DNA of 43,699 nucleotides from Planctomycetota bacterium (GTDB taxonomy: Bacteria; Planctomycetota; Planctomycetia; Pirellulales; Pirellulaceae): the NCBI GenBank assembly GCA_014584305.1, contig JACTND010000148.1, positions 1-43,699 on the forward strand, in the 5' to 3' direction. Both the position numbers and the translations under genes were made by a program. This document shows positions 7,896 through 16,989 of the stretch, in pieces. Positions within the stretch are counted from its first letter, which is position 1; each line of letters begins with the position of its first letter. The notes beneath the pieces are model-generated. The model was not told the DNA's origin and did no database searches. It saw only the letters and a program-made list of their open reading frames with translations.

Positions 7896-8678
7896 TTATT
7901 CGGCGACCAGACATCCCCGCAGGGGAATATGGGACTTGGCCAACATTGCCGCGGCCGCGTGGGCGGTCGTGCGATCGGTTGTGTGGCGGTTGACAACCAA
8001 CAATGCGCCATCGGCAATGCGACGCCAGCGAGGAGTTTCCACCTGAGATGCTTGGCCACCGGACACGAGTATCTGCGCGTACGATTCCCGAAGAATTTGC
8101 AATCGCTCGACAACCAATGCCCATTCGGAATCCGAAAGCTCGCCGATCGTGCGCGCACCGGCCAACGGTTCCAGCAGGTCCAATGTAGAAACTGTGGTGG
8201 ACATCCGGGCCCCAGCGCTGCGCGCCTCCGTTCTGTCCGCAAACGCCCGCTGGATGGAATCCGCACAACCGCGCGCGCTATGCACCGTCCATAGTGTGCG
8301 ACATTCATCGCGGCCAAACGAACTGGCTAGTGCCAGCGATACCAGCGAAGCACGCTGTGCATCGTCAACATCGCAGACAAGCAGTACGCCCGGATTGCTC
8401 CGTACCAGCGATGTGGAAACTCCTGCCAACGCAGCAGCCACCGCTTGTCCCGTTCGACCAAGCAATTTGGATACGTCCACCGAATCGATGCGCGCTGCAG
8501 TCGGTAGCGGTTTCCTGGCCGGATCGGCGATGACCGTTTCCGATTGTATTTCAGGAATGGAAACCACGGTGACTTGCGGCGCCGTTTCAAACGGTTGGGC
8601 GCGCTGCACCAGTTGATGAAGTGCCTGCGCGGGGACTTGCGCGGCGCGCCGGTTAAACTCAACAAGATCGATTGCCAT
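7896..8678 (-). CDS. CpsD/BY-kinase-like protein lacking a P-loop
   Basis: A 260-residue protein whose second half looks like the nucleotide-binding domain of bacterial tyrosine kinases of the CpsD/Wzc type: VSTLDLLEPLAGA, then ERLQILRESYAQILVSGG (the place of the ILIDxPP strand), ADGALLVVNRHTTDRTTAHA and a final G-CLV strand. The region where Walker A (GKS/T) should lie reads NPGVLLVCDVDDAQRASLVS, with no lysine, and the terminal tyrosine cluster is absent. It is therefore probably a regulatory or scaffold version rather than an active kinase. It lies between the AAA ATPase (23 bases upstream) and the epimerase in one minus-strand operon. Family assignment is by pattern only. Confidence 0.6.
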   Translation of the reverse strand: MAIDLVEFNRRAAQVPAQALHQLVQRAQPFETAPQVTVVSIPEIQSETVIADPARKPLPTAARIDSVDVSKLLGRTGQAVAAALAGVSTSLVRSNPGVLLVCDVDDAQRASLVSLALASSFGRDECRTLWTVHSARGCADSIQRAFADRTEARSAGARMSTTVSTLDLLEPLAGARTIGELSDSEWALVVERLQILRESYAQILVSGGQASQVETPRWRRIADGALLVVNRHTTDRTTAHAAAAMLAKSHIPLRGCLVAE

Positions 8679-8701
8679 GGCTTACGTGGAATCCGTGTGC
8701 G

Positions 8702-10342
8702 TCAGGAACTAGGGGTCGTCGGGGGATCTTGCAATACGCCGCGCAGCCGGTCAAACAACAGCTCATAATCCATCCGCACTGCGCGTCCAGTCGGATTGCT
8801 GGGCGCGGTCTCGGACGTCTCGTCGCGCTCGGCCACAGACCGCGAGGGATATTGATTGACGCGACTGACAACCAACATGTCGGAATCGTCCTGGTGCGCC
8901 GTCTCGGCTGGTTGGGTAGTCGGAGCGGAGGGAGAGATGCGTGTTTCCAAGGGAATCGTAAGTGAGTTGCTCGGGATTTCGACCGTCAGATTATTCGAAG
9001 AACGAGTTGCCGATTCAAAACTGACAGTTTCCCGTTCGGGCCGATTCGTCGATTCCACAATCAACACGGAATCGGACAGATCAAACTCGCAATTTGGCCA
9101 CGGGAAATCCGCCGACAAATCATGAGGCTGCAGATTGCTGGCCTCCTGGTTATGTTTCCAGGTGAAACGCAAAGCTGGGCTGACGACTTGTTCTTCAAAG
9201 TCGAACTCTGTGTCGGCGAACGGATCGACAATCCGCCGCGTTGGGGGGGGCTCTTCGGGCTGGCTGCCAAGTGTCGATTCTTCGACCTGAGCCGCTTGAG
9301 CCGATTCCACTTGGCGAATCAGGTCCTCTTGTTCCTCTTGCAAGCGGCGCAATTCCGCCTCGACCGCCTCGTCAGTCAGTTCGTCGTCCAGAGTTTGCCA
9401 GTGGTAACCAGTCCGCTCCGAAGAATCCACAGACGTCGCCTGTGGCGCTGGCGTCAGGTCGCCGAATTCGACGACTGTCCACGGTTCCGAGGTTGTGGCG
9501 GATGCGCTCGCCGGGAACAACTCCGCAGCTCCCGGTAACCGTTGCACATCCGTCCACGCGTTTTCAATCAGTGTCTTATCCACGCGCGAGCCACCCAAGG
9601 TTGCCAACAGTATCAAGGCGTGGTCGCACAACATGTTGACCAAACGTGGAATCCCTTGGCACAACTGATGTATTCGTCCCAATGCGTCGGGGCTGAAGAA
9701 TTCGCGTGTGCCGGACCCGACTCGTTTAAGATGCGTCCGCACATAGTCAGCCGTCTCCGCGGACGTCATCGGGCTGAGGTAACACCTGGCCGCAATGCGT
9801 TGGTTGCACGACTCCAATTCCGTATGTGTCAACAGTTCGTCGAGTTGGTGATTCCCTGCCAATACCAACTGGCAGCGCGGCGCCCCTTGCCAAACCAAAT
9901 TGGACATGGCACCCAGCTCCGCCAACAGTTCCACGGTTAATTTATGGGCATCGTCCACGAGCAGCAATACGCCGCGCTCAAAGCGGCAACCGTTGCGAAC
10001 ATAATCCATCAGAGCCAATCGCATTTCGCCTTCCGCCAGTCCTCGATAGGGCTGACCCAACTCGAACAAAATGGTTTGCAACAATTCGGTGCGGACTGTG
10101 AGCTGGGAACATTGAATCAAGGCCGATTGATAGCGCGTCCGCTGATACTCGGCGACCATTGATAGCACGAGCGTTTTGCCCAGTCCGGTCTCGCCGATCA
10201 CCAGCGACGTTCCATTGTTGCGGTCCAAGCAAAGTTTAATTTGACCCAATGCCTGATGCACGGCGCGCGCTGGATAGTAGTCCTCCACCACGGGAAAACA
10301 GCGGAACGGGCGACTGCGCAATTGGAATAGTTGCTCGTACAT
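8702..10342 (-). CDS. ExeA-like AAA ATPase of the polysaccharide module
   Basis: ATPase of 546 residues resembling ExeA/GspA and the exosortase-locus ATPase. It starts in the family manner (MYEQLFQLRSRPF), with Walker A GETGLGKT at 50-57, Walker B VLLLVDDAHKL at about 125-135, and an AAA lid (CQGIPRLVNMLCDHALILL) near 270. From about residue 300 the chain becomes acidic and low in conserved structure (LRRLQEEQEDLIRQVESAQA coiled segment), ending MDYELLFDRLRGVLQD. The ATG at 10342 is preferred over a GTG at 10387 because it matches the family start and follows the upstream stop by 15 bases. Such ATPases often accompany Wzz/CpsD proteins in exopolysaccharide loci, as here. Confidence 0.82.
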   Translation of the reverse strand: MYEQLFQLRSRPFRCFPVVEDYYPARAVHQALGQIKLCLDRNNGTSLVIGETGLGKTLVLSMVAEYQRTRYQSALIQCSQLTVRTELLQTILFELGQPYRGLAEGEMRLALMDYVRNGCRFERGVLLLVDDAHKLTVELLAELGAMSNLVWQGAPRCQLVLAGNHQLDELLTHTELESCNQRIAARCYLSPMTSAETADYVRTHLKRVGSGTREFFSPDALGRIHQLCQGIPRLVNMLCDHALILLATLGGSRVDKTLIENAWTDVQRLPGAAELFPASASATTSEPWTVVEFGDLTPAPQATSVDSSERTGYHWQTLDDELTDEAVEAELRRLQEEQEDLIRQVESAQAAQVEESTLGSQPEEPPPTRRIVDPFADTEFDFEEQVVSPALRFTWKHNQEASNLQPHDLSADFPWPNCEFDLSDSVLIVESTNRPERETVSFESATRSSNNLTVEIPSNSLTIPLETRISPSAPTTQPAETAHQDDSDMLVVSRVNQYPSRSVAERDETSETAPSNPTGRAVRMDYELLFDRLRGVLQDPPTTPSS

Positions 10343-10356
10343 GGGCGATTCGTTGA

Positions 10357-11676
10357 TTAACCTCGCAAAGTCCAGATCAATTGACACAGCGCTTGGAGTG
10401 GATCGGCCAACATGGCGCGACCGAACTCCGGGCGCAGCAGCGCCAGGGCCACGATCATCACAAACGTAGCCAAAATCAACATTTCGCTCAATTTCAATAT
10501 GCGGCCCCCGTGGCGGCCCAAGGCCGTTGCGGAACCACCTCGCGGATCGGGAATTACGGCCACCACCGCGCCGCCCAATGTTTTCTCGATTTCGCTCAGG
10601 TCAGCAAAGCCGCAATCGCCCCGATGTCCGCGTTTCCTAAGCGCTATCAGCGTCCCCAAACCAAACGATAGCATGGCGACAAACAGCAAATAGTATCGAC
10701 TGCCGAGCGGGCCCAACGGCCGCACGCGTATTGGCGCACTGACTATCTCCAAGCGATTGTCCGTACCGGTCTCATTTGACGTTGCGCCATTCGAAAGATT
10801 GGCCTTCGCAGCATTCGCCGCCAGATTCATCTTCAAATTCTGTTGCAGGTTGGCCAAGCACTCATCCAGTTGACGCGCCGATTCAGCGATCCGATTGGCA
10901 TCAGACTCTCCCGACGTTCCGCGACTGTCCGGCTTGGTGTGCGACGCGGTGTGAAACGAGTTGGCCTGGCCGGTCAAGCTGGGGCCATCCAAAGGTGGAT
11001 TCGAAGTTACCGGCGATTCCCCCGCAGCATCTGTCGTTCGATGCGCGCTCTTCGCGATCCGGTCAGCAAGCAGGCGCGCCCGCTCGAACTCCAATTCCCA
11101 ATGGGGCAACGCGGCATCCGGTGAGTTCACGGCGATTTTTGGGCTAGTCGCCATCTGCTCGATCCGCCGATTCAGTTCGGCAATCAACGCGTTCAACTCA
11201 GTGGGACCAAACTCCTCGGTTTCCAGGCAACGGATCGTCAATTGCCAGCCATCACCGGAAAGCAAAGGCCGGATCGAGAACGTCAAGTTTCGCCGCACCG
11301 CCGCATAATCATCGGCTGATTCGGGCTCACGACTGAGCGAAGATACCGAGTAGTCCCCTGGTGGTTTTTGCGCTCGGCGACTTAGCTCGCTGAGCCAAGC
11401 CGTCGTGGTCAAGTCCTTCAACTCCGCAATTACCCGATCTTGAAAATCATCGAGTTCACCCGTGCGGGCGGGCGGTACGGTGACCGTAATTGACTTTTCG
11501 AAAGCGAACCGTTGGGAGACGAACGACATCAATCCGGTAGCCAGGATCATAATCGCCAAACCAACGGCCGCCGCGACGTACGTGATGTTTAGCCATGAAG
11601 TGCGGGAAACGCGCGCAATCAGCGCCCCTAGTTCGGAGTTGTCGCCCGACGACCGTTTGGTTGCAACTGCTGGCAT
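10357..11676 (-). CDS. Wzz-like chain-length / polysaccharide co-polymerase protein
   Basis: Inner-membrane protein of 439 residues with an N-terminal membrane segment (about 31-53, NITYVAAAVGLAIMILATGL), a large exported middle, and two C-terminal membrane segments (RYYLLFVAMLSFGLGTLIAL near 330 and LILATFVMIVALALL near 400). This is the topology of Wzz/chain-length determinants, with one extra membrane helix. The middle has predicted helices (ELNALIAELNRRIEQMA; ARQLDECLANLQQNLKMN). Overall similarity is weak, so the call rests on topology and on the neighbouring ATPase and CpsD-like genes. AGGA lies eight bases before the ATG. As the first gene of the minus-strand module it probably sets the promoter. 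Confidence 0.65.
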   Translation of the reverse strand: MPAVATKRSSGDNSELGALIARVSRTSWLNITYVAAAVGLAIMILATGLMSFVSQRFAFEKSITVTVPPARTGELDDFQDRVIAELKDLTTTAWLSELSRRAQKPPGDYSVSSLSREPESADDYAAVRRNLTFSIRPLLSGDGWQLTIRCLETEEFGPTELNALIAELNRRIEQMATSPKIAVNSPDAALPHWELEFERARLLADRIAKSAHRTTDAAGESPVTSNPPLDGPSLTGQANSFHTASHTKPDSRGTSGESDANRIAESARQLDECLANLQQNLKMNLAANAAKANLSNGATSNETGTDNRLEIVSAPIRVRPLGPLGSRYYLLFVAMLSFGLGTLIALRKRGHRGDCGFADLSEIEKTLGGAVVAVIPDPRGGSATALGRHGGRILKLSEMLILATFVMIVALALLRPEFGRAMLADPLQALCQLIWTLRG

Positions 11677-11784
11677 CTGTCAATTCCTGCGCGCACTGCG
11701 CGCGCTCAATGTGGAGTACGTCCCAGAGAGGGATTTCGGCAGGACGGAATTTGGCGCTTGAAGAAACTTTGCCGATTGGCGCGA

Positions 11785-12270
11785 TTATTCCGGATAAGCA
11801 GCCGGTTGTGTCGCGCGTTCGACCTGTGCTGGGTTGCGGCACGCGACGAGAGTTTCGAAAACTCCCTGTTGCGTTGTTTCGCCACGTTGATTGACCAGCC
11901 GATGCAGCCAAGCGACGCGGCCCGAACGACGGCCCGACGCGATCTTGTCCAACACAGTTGTTTCCAGATGCACCGTATCGCCGATGTGGATCGGTTTGAT
12001 GAATTCCCAATCGCGGATGGCGGAGAAGGCTAAGGTCATCACCAAAGGCGTATGACTACCTAGCCCGGCCACCCAACTGATCCCCAGCAGTCCATGGGCC
12101 ACGCGGCCTCGGTAGACCGTGCCGCTTGCGAACTCGGCGTCCACATGCAGCGGATTGAAATCGCCAGTGGAGCAGGCGAAGTTCACGACATCCGTTTCCG
12201 TGATCGTCCGTCCTAAACTGGACCACGATTGACCGATTTGGATATCTTCAAAATGTAAACGTTCACTCAT
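11785..12270 (-). CDS. MaoC-like (hot-dog) dehydratase
   Basis: A 161-residue hot-dog-fold protein of the MaoC/(R)-specific enoyl-CoA hydratase family, which adds water to an enoyl thioester. The hydratase motif is visible as STGDFNPLHVDAEFA, with the catalytic Asp and His, followed by RVAHGLLGISWVAGL. The start at 12270 gives MSERLHFEDIQIGQ, the usual family beginning; the frame is open further upstream but would read through the tRNA-Pro gene. It lies 38 bases downstream of tRNA-Pro on the same strand and may be co-transcribed with it. Its true substrate is unknown; related proteins act in fatty-acid or polyhydroxyalkanoate metabolism. Confidence 0.85.
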   Translation of the reverse strand: MSERLHFEDIQIGQSWSSLGRTITETDVVNFACSTGDFNPLHVDAEFASGTVYRGRVAHGLLGISWVAGLGSHTPLVMTLAFSAIRDWEFIKPIHIGDTVHLETTVLDKIASGRRSGRVAWLHRLVNQRGETTQQGVFETLVACRNPAQVERATQPAAYPE

Positions 12271-12308
12271 AGACTTGCCGAATCGCCCGCCCACGATATC
12301 AACCCGAG

Positions 12309-12383
12309 TCGGGGTGGAGGGATTTGAACCCACGACCCCCTGCTCCCAAAGCAGGTGCGCTAGCCAGGCTGCGCTACACCCCG
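12309..12383 (-). tRNA. tRNA-Pro (anticodon UGG)
   Basis: On the minus strand the acceptor CGGGGTG pairs with CACCCCG, D-arm GCGC/GCGC, anticodon stem CCTGC/GCAGG around loop TTTGGGA (anticodon TGG), T-stem GTGGG around TTCAAAT, and discriminator A. The C1-G72 pair and GGGGT acceptor are typical of proline tRNA. CCA is not encoded. Confidence 0.95.
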
Positions 12384-12462
12384 ATTTTGCCGATGGAAAA
12401 AGGGTTATGCTAAACCGCGCTCCACGTTCAGGCAATGCCCACCGCGTTTTCCCGCTTGAAAA

Positions 12463-13425
12463 TCAAGCCACTTTCCGACTACTGGGATCACCGGTTAATG
12501 CCTCATACAGTCGCCTAAACTCCTCTGCATTGGCGAAGTGTATGACAATCGAGCCCTTGCGCGAGTTCCCCCGAATCTGAACGCGAGTACCCAACGCCAA
12601 CTTCATTTGCTGCTGCAACGCTTCGACCTGAAAGTCGCGAGTCACTGGCCGAACCGGCGTTTGGAACTTAACCTGCGGATCGTCCTCGGCGGCGATCCGC
12701 TCGGCCACCAACCGTTCGGTCTCGCGGACGCTCCAACCTTCGGCCTTGATCCGTTGGCAGAACTCGATCTGTGCGGACTCATCCCCCAACGGCAACAATG
12801 TCCGCGCATGACCCGCCGAAATGTCGCCTTGTTGAATTGCCGTTTGCACAACGCTCGGCAACTCCAGCAACCGCATGAGATTCGCGATCGTCGAGCGGTC
12901 GATCTTCAGCCGCCGCGCCAAGTCCTCTTGTGTACATTGATGCTCATCCAGATAGCGCCGAAACGAGAGCCCTTTTTCGATCGGATTCAAGTCCTTGCGT
13001 TGCAGATTCTCGACAATTGCCAACTCGGCCACGAGGCGATCGTCGGCGGTCCGTAGCCGCGCGGGGATCTTCGTCCAACCCGCCTTGATCGCCGCCCGCA
13101 ACCGGCGCTCGCCGGAAATCAACTGGAACCGCCCGTTGACCTGCCGCACCAAAATCGGCTGTAACATATCGTGGTCCGCCAGACTTTCCGCCAGCGAAGC
13201 GAGTTCCGTTTCGCTGAACTCGCGGCGCGGTTGAAACGGATTCGGGTCGATATCGTACACGTCCAATTGCAATAGTTGGTCGCGCGGTTCCGCCTGGTCG
13301 GGAGCTGGCGGCAGCGATTCGCGTGGCGGTGTTTCCGATCGGGCTGGTTCGAAATCGTCAAACTCGTCGGCCGCTCCTAGCAAAGCCTCCAACCCGCGCC
13401 CCAACCGTTTCTTTTTAGGCAGCAT
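12463..13425 (-). CDS. parB: Chromosome-partitioning protein ParB
   Basis: ParB binds parS sites and spreads as a CTP-dependent clamp to organise the chromosome origin for segregation. The 320-residue product starts MLPKKKRLGRGLEALL, the ParA-interacting box. The N-terminal domain holds VENLQRKDLNPIEKG and the CTP-binding GERRLRAA. The helix-turn-helix is EDLARRLKIDRSTIANLMRL, and a C-terminal dimerisation region follows. The ATG at 13425 has GGAGG six bases upstream and overlaps the end of parA by 11 bases, giving translational coupling. Two parS-like palindromes lie 0.2 kb upstream of parA. The origin of replication may therefore be near, though no dnaA or gidA is in the window. Confidence 0.95.
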   Translation of the reverse strand: MLPKKKRLGRGLEALLGAADEFDDFEPARSETPPRESLPPAPDQAEPRDQLLQLDVYDIDPNPFQPRREFSETELASLAESLADHDMLQPILVRQVNGRFQLISGERRLRAAIKAGWTKIPARLRTADDRLVAELAIVENLQRKDLNPIEKGLSFRRYLDEHQCTQEDLARRLKIDRSTIANLMRLLELPSVVQTAIQQGDISAGHARTLLPLGDESAQIEFCQRIKAEGWSVRETERLVAERIAAEDDPQVKFQTPVRPVTRDFQVEALQQQMKLALGTRVQIRGNSRKGSIVIHFANAEEFRRLYEALTGDPSSRKVA

Positions 13426-14173
13426 CCATAACCTCCATGCATAGCTCCACGTATGCGCGACAGCCGCGGGAACGGGGGGCGTATTCCAGTATGGTTTGGC
13501 CATGACTGGGCGCCTCCGCCAACTCGACTTCGCGCGGAATCGTCGTGAAAAAAACAATTTCTCCAAAAAATTCGCGAACCTGCCGCTCGACTTCCTGCGT
13601 AAGCTCCAAGTTGTGATCGTACATCGTCAACAAAATCCCGGCAAACTGCAGAACCGCGGCCTGGCGACTCGCGCGCGATTGAATCACTTGGCGAATGATG
13701 TGGATCATCTGCGTCAGCCCTTCCATCGCGAAGTATTCGCATTGAATCGGCATCAGGACTTCATCGGCGGCCGCCAATGCCGTTTGCGTCAATTGCCCCA
13801 ACGACGGAGGCGAATCAATCAACACGTAATCGTAACGACCAATATCCTGACGTAGATGATCGACCACGCGGCGGCTGGCAGCGTCATCGGCGTTGGCCAA
13901 CTGATCGACGTCCCGAAACGAACGGCTTCCCGGCAACACGAACAGTTTTTCAGTTTCCGAAGGGATCGTCCAATGCCGGAGGGCTTCCTCCATCACCAAC
14001 GGATGCCTCTCCACCGGGCGGCAACCCAATCCGCTGGTCGCGTTGCACTGCGGGTCCATGTCGATCAACAACGTCGAGTGTCCGGCCGAAGCCAATGCGG
14101 CCGCCAAATTGATCGCCGTGGTCGTCTTGCCGACGCCTCCTTTTTGGTTGGCAATGCAAATTGTTCGCGGCAC
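13415..14173 (-). CDS. parA: Chromosome-partitioning ATPase ParA (Soj)
   Basis: Deviant Walker ATPase that moves ParB-parS complexes. The 252-residue protein begins MPRTICIANQKGGVGKTTTA, with the deviant Walker A KGGVGKTT, Walker A' region LIDMDPQCNATSGLG, and Walker B YVLIDSPPSLGQLT. It lacks an N-terminal DNA-binding extension, as usual for chromosomal Soj proteins. The start is a GTG at 14173; the ribosome site is weak. It is the promoter-proximal gene of the parAB pair on the minus strand. Confidence 0.95.
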   Translation of the reverse strand: MPRTICIANQKGGVGKTTTAINLAAALASAGHSTLLIDMDPQCNATSGLGCRPVERHPLVMEEALRHWTIPSETEKLFVLPGSRSFRDVDQLANADDAASRRVVDHLRQDIGRYDYVLIDSPPSLGQLTQTALAAADEVLMPIQCEYFAMEGLTQMIHIIRQVIQSRASRQAAVLQFAGILLTMYDHNLELTQEVERQVREFFGEIVFFTTIPREVELAEAPSHGQTILEYAPRSRGCRAYVELCMEVMDAA

Positions 14174-14345
14174 GAAACACCCAGCGCGGTTGGCAGTGAT
14201 CGTTGTCAGTTTCAGGCAAGAGCGTGTTTACCAGGAAGCGGCGCGCCGTTGAATGCCAAAACGCGCGAATTGCCGATCGACGAAACGAACGGATGGCCAA
14301 GTTCCGGCTTCCCAAGTTGCCGTGGCGATTCAAACCACCTAGTTT

Positions 14346-14361
14346 AGTTGCACGTGAAACA
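14346..14361. promoter_or_regulatory. parS-like site 1
   Basis: AGTTGCACGTGAAACA matches the chromosomal parS consensus TGTTTCACGTGAAACA at 14 of 16 positions, with the core CACGTGAAACA intact. It lies about 170 bases upstream of parA. ParB of this locus is the expected binder. Confidence 0.75.
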
Positions 14362-14389
14362 TTACCCATGCCGCGCAGGTTTCCCCGTC

Positions 14390-14405
14390 GGTTCCACGTG
14401 AAACC
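14390..14405. promoter_or_regulatory. parS-like site 2
   Basis: GGTTCCACGTGAAACC matches the parS consensus at 13 of 16 positions and keeps the CACGTGAAAC core. It lies 44 bases from site 1 and immediately after the stop of the DUF1015 gene. Confidence 0.7.
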
Positions 14406-14407
14406 GG

Positions 14408-15754
14408 TCAGTCCGTGGACAACGAATGAAACACCAGGCCCGACAGTAGCTTCGGATAGAAGTAGGTGCTCTTGGCCGGCATCCGTTCGCCCTGCAAGCT
14501 GATCGCGGCGACGTCATCCACACTGGCCGGCAGCACCATGGCCGCCAGTTGAAACTGCTCCCCGGAAGCAAGCTGCCCCGTCAAATCGCGGCCGCTGACA
14601 TCCCCTTCAGTCAAGTACCGTGTAACTTCCGACTCACCGCGTACGTAAAGTGGCGTCGGCAGGTCCGCCAGTCCCAGCAAGTCCTCAACCGCCAGCTTAT
14701 GCAGCAGACTGACCCCCAATCTGTTCCACGAGGAACTCTGCCCGGAGATGTCGGCCATCCGCTGTCTTCCCGATTCCGTAATCCGTGCTAGCGTCCACAC
14801 CGAGTCGCTGGCGGTGTAGAAAGCCAAGGTACCTTGATCAGCCTCGATATCGATCATCGTCCACACATCTGCCGCGGCAGCCGGACCGCAAGCCACCGTC
14901 TCGCAATCGAAACATCGCGTCAACTTTCTCGCCAGTTGCTCCCGCGTAATTGGATGCACCCCACGGAACAGCCGGTGCGTCGGCAGCACCACCAACCCCG
15001 GATCACTCATGCTGAAGCACGCCATCATCACGTAATTTGCCGGATGCTCCGACGTCAGCAAACCCTGTTCGGCCAACTCCTGGCGATAATTCCAAGCCGT
15101 CTCGTACCGGTGATGACCATCCGCCACAAACATCGGTTTGGGCCCCATCAACGACTCCACGCGGGCGATGGCCCCCAAGTTCGTCATCCGCCATAAGCGA
15201 TGCGTCACCCCGAACCCATCGAGGACCTCCATTGGCGTCGCATCGTCGATCGCATTCTCCAAAACCTGTTGCACTTCGTTACCACGATCCGGCATCAAGC
15301 CGAAGATCGGACTGAAATTGGCGCGGCACGCCCGCGTCAACATCAACCGATCAAGCTTCGGGCCCGCGTGCGTCGCCTCGTGTGGGAATACGTTGCCGAC
15401 CCCAAATGGTTCGATCCGCAGGCGGCAAATAAATCCGCGCCGCGTCAACAGCACACCGCCGTAAGGGAACGTCTGGTGATAGACGTAAATCGCGGGGTCC
15501 TTATCAGCCGCCACGATCCCATCCCGTTTCCAATTCCGCCAGAACTCCGCTGCACGGCGGTAACGGCTGTCCGGTTCGTCCCCCGGTTGGTACTCGTTCA
15601 GAATTAACCGCACCACATTTGCCGGATGGCGGTCATACAAAGCGCGTTGCAGTTGCGAATCGATAATATCGTAGGGTGGAGCCGTCACATCCGCCAGCGC
15701 GCCGACTTGCGCCACATCGTACCGCCAACCTCGAAACGCCTGAATCGTTGCCAT
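14408..15754 (-). CDS. DUF1015 family protein
   Basis: Protein of 448 residues in the DUF1015 family, whose function is not established. The family hallmarks are present: an N-terminal IQAFRGWRYD and VTAPPYDIID, and the central FVADGHHRYETAWNYRQEL, plus IYVYHQTFPYGG. The ATG at 15754 gives the standard start; an upstream in-frame start would add 31 residues with no family match. It sits just upstream of parA on the same strand, with the parS-like sites between them; this proximity does not show a functional link. Confidence 0.9.
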   Translation of the reverse strand: MATIQAFRGWRYDVAQVGALADVTAPPYDIIDSQLQRALYDRHPANVVRLILNEYQPGDEPDSRYRRAAEFWRNWKRDGIVAADKDPAIYVYHQTFPYGGVLLTRRGFICRLRIEPFGVGNVFPHEATHAGPKLDRLMLTRACRANFSPIFGLMPDRGNEVQQVLENAIDDATPMEVLDGFGVTHRLWRMTNLGAIARVESLMGPKPMFVADGHHRYETAWNYRQELAEQGLLTSEHPANYVMMACFSMSDPGLVVLPTHRLFRGVHPITREQLARKLTRCFDCETVACGPAAAADVWTMIDIEADQGTLAFYTASDSVWTLARITESGRQRMADISGQSSSWNRLGVSLLHKLAVEDLLGLADLPTPLYVRGESEVTRYLTEGDVSGRDLTGQLASGEQFQLAAMVLPASVDDVAAISLQGERMPAKSTYFYPKLLSGLVFHSLSTD

Positions 15755-16075
15755 AGAGTTTGCCACTGGTCCCCATTCGGAGTACAGCAGCGTGCGCAGC
15801 CCTGCGCTGTCGAACGCCCGATGCCAGTTCCCGCCAGTCCTAGACAACGCCTGTACGATGAAGGGGATACTAGTATTTGCTCAGCAGCTTGTCGAGACTG
15901 GGTGCTAGCAACTACCCCGTCGTATCCGTCACAAACCGCACAATCGAACCGACCAGCGTCCTCGCGAACTGCGCAGGAATAACACCCGCCACGCAGGCTT
16001 TCGCCGCCTCAATTCCGCCCGTTCTCGCATGCCCGGCAACCGCACGTTGCCGAGGATTGACCGGAGGGACCATCC

Positions 16076-16716
16076 CTATTCGCGCTTCGCCACTTCGATC
16101 CGGATGAACTCCGGCAAGTACGACGGCGTGCAGTTTTTAGCCACGTGCTCGTCCTTGTACAGCCCCAACCGTTTCCCCAATTGGATACACCGCGCGCGGA
16201 ATGTAGGCTCGAAAATACCGATCTGCCCCGCGCGGAAATTCATTGCCCACTGCACGACCGGTTCCTCCCGGCCCATCTCGGATTCCAGCGCGGTCACCAA
16301 CGCCGCGCTATGCTTCGGCGGAGCCTGACCTGTCCATCGCAACCGGGCCTGGTAGTACCAGAACAAGCGGCGCATAATCGGCGAAGGGTGTTTTTCCCAA
16401 GTCAGCAACAGGGCGACCAGTTTCTTATTCTTCATCAACTGGTGCGCCAGCAGCCAGTCCGCCAACTGTGTGCATTCGTCCGGAACGTGAACCTGCATAT
16501 CGGCTGCCAGCCGTTCGAGCACCGGCTCGGTCCGCAGTTTGTTATCGAAGATCAGAGTCGCCAACAGCCGTGGGAAAAACTGAGCGGTCCCCACAATTCC
16601 AGCGCCAGAGCGTGATCTCTTTTTATCTCCGCGCCTCGTTTTTTCACGTCTCCCATCGTGACGTTACCGCCGGAGAACGCCGCGACCAATGTTTTAGCAG
16701 GAGCCGAAAGTGCCAT
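16076..16716 (-). pseudogene. DNA alkylation repair (AlkD-like) gene, frameshifted
   Basis: Two overlapping frames together make one AlkD/HEAT-repeat-like protein of about 213 residues. The first frame starts MALSAPAKTLVAAF (ATG at 16716) and reads RDHALALELWG; the second takes over with GTAQFFPRLLATLIFDNK and runs to a normal end (stop at 16076). Adding one G to the GGGG run (complement of 16589-16592) restores one continuous protein with LELWGTAQFFPRLLATL, which fits the family's ALxLW-TGxxExRxLAxL pattern. AlkD enzymes remove alkylated purines. The fault lies in a homopolymer, so a sequencing error is as likely as a true mutation. The family assignment rests on the short HALALELW...LLATLI signature. 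Confidence 0.6.
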
Positions 16717-16989
16717 TGTGCCATACTCCCGTAAACGAGATGGTGCTTGAGGGACATTCCGATCGGACCCTGCATCCCCATAACACATTCAATCTATTGA
16801 GGACCGCTACCACCGTCAACAATACGCCGCGCGATACATGGTGCGGCAGCCGTTGGGGCGGCGCTCAATTGCCTGGATCGCCGATCCCAACGACTTGCGG
16901 CGGAACTTCGGATACCGCAGAATAACCTTTAGGAACCGGAAGATTGGTGGCTGCTGTTTGCGTTCGACGGCTTGGAGCAGGAGTCTGCC

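Noticed and set aside
12271-12435. N-terminal extension of the MaoC-like gene
   Set aside because: It would translate the tRNA-Pro gene; the family start is at 12270.
16032-16048. GGCAAC/GTTGCC hairpin near the end of the AlkD-like gene as a terminator
   Set aside because: No T-run follows on either strand, so I did not call it a terminator.
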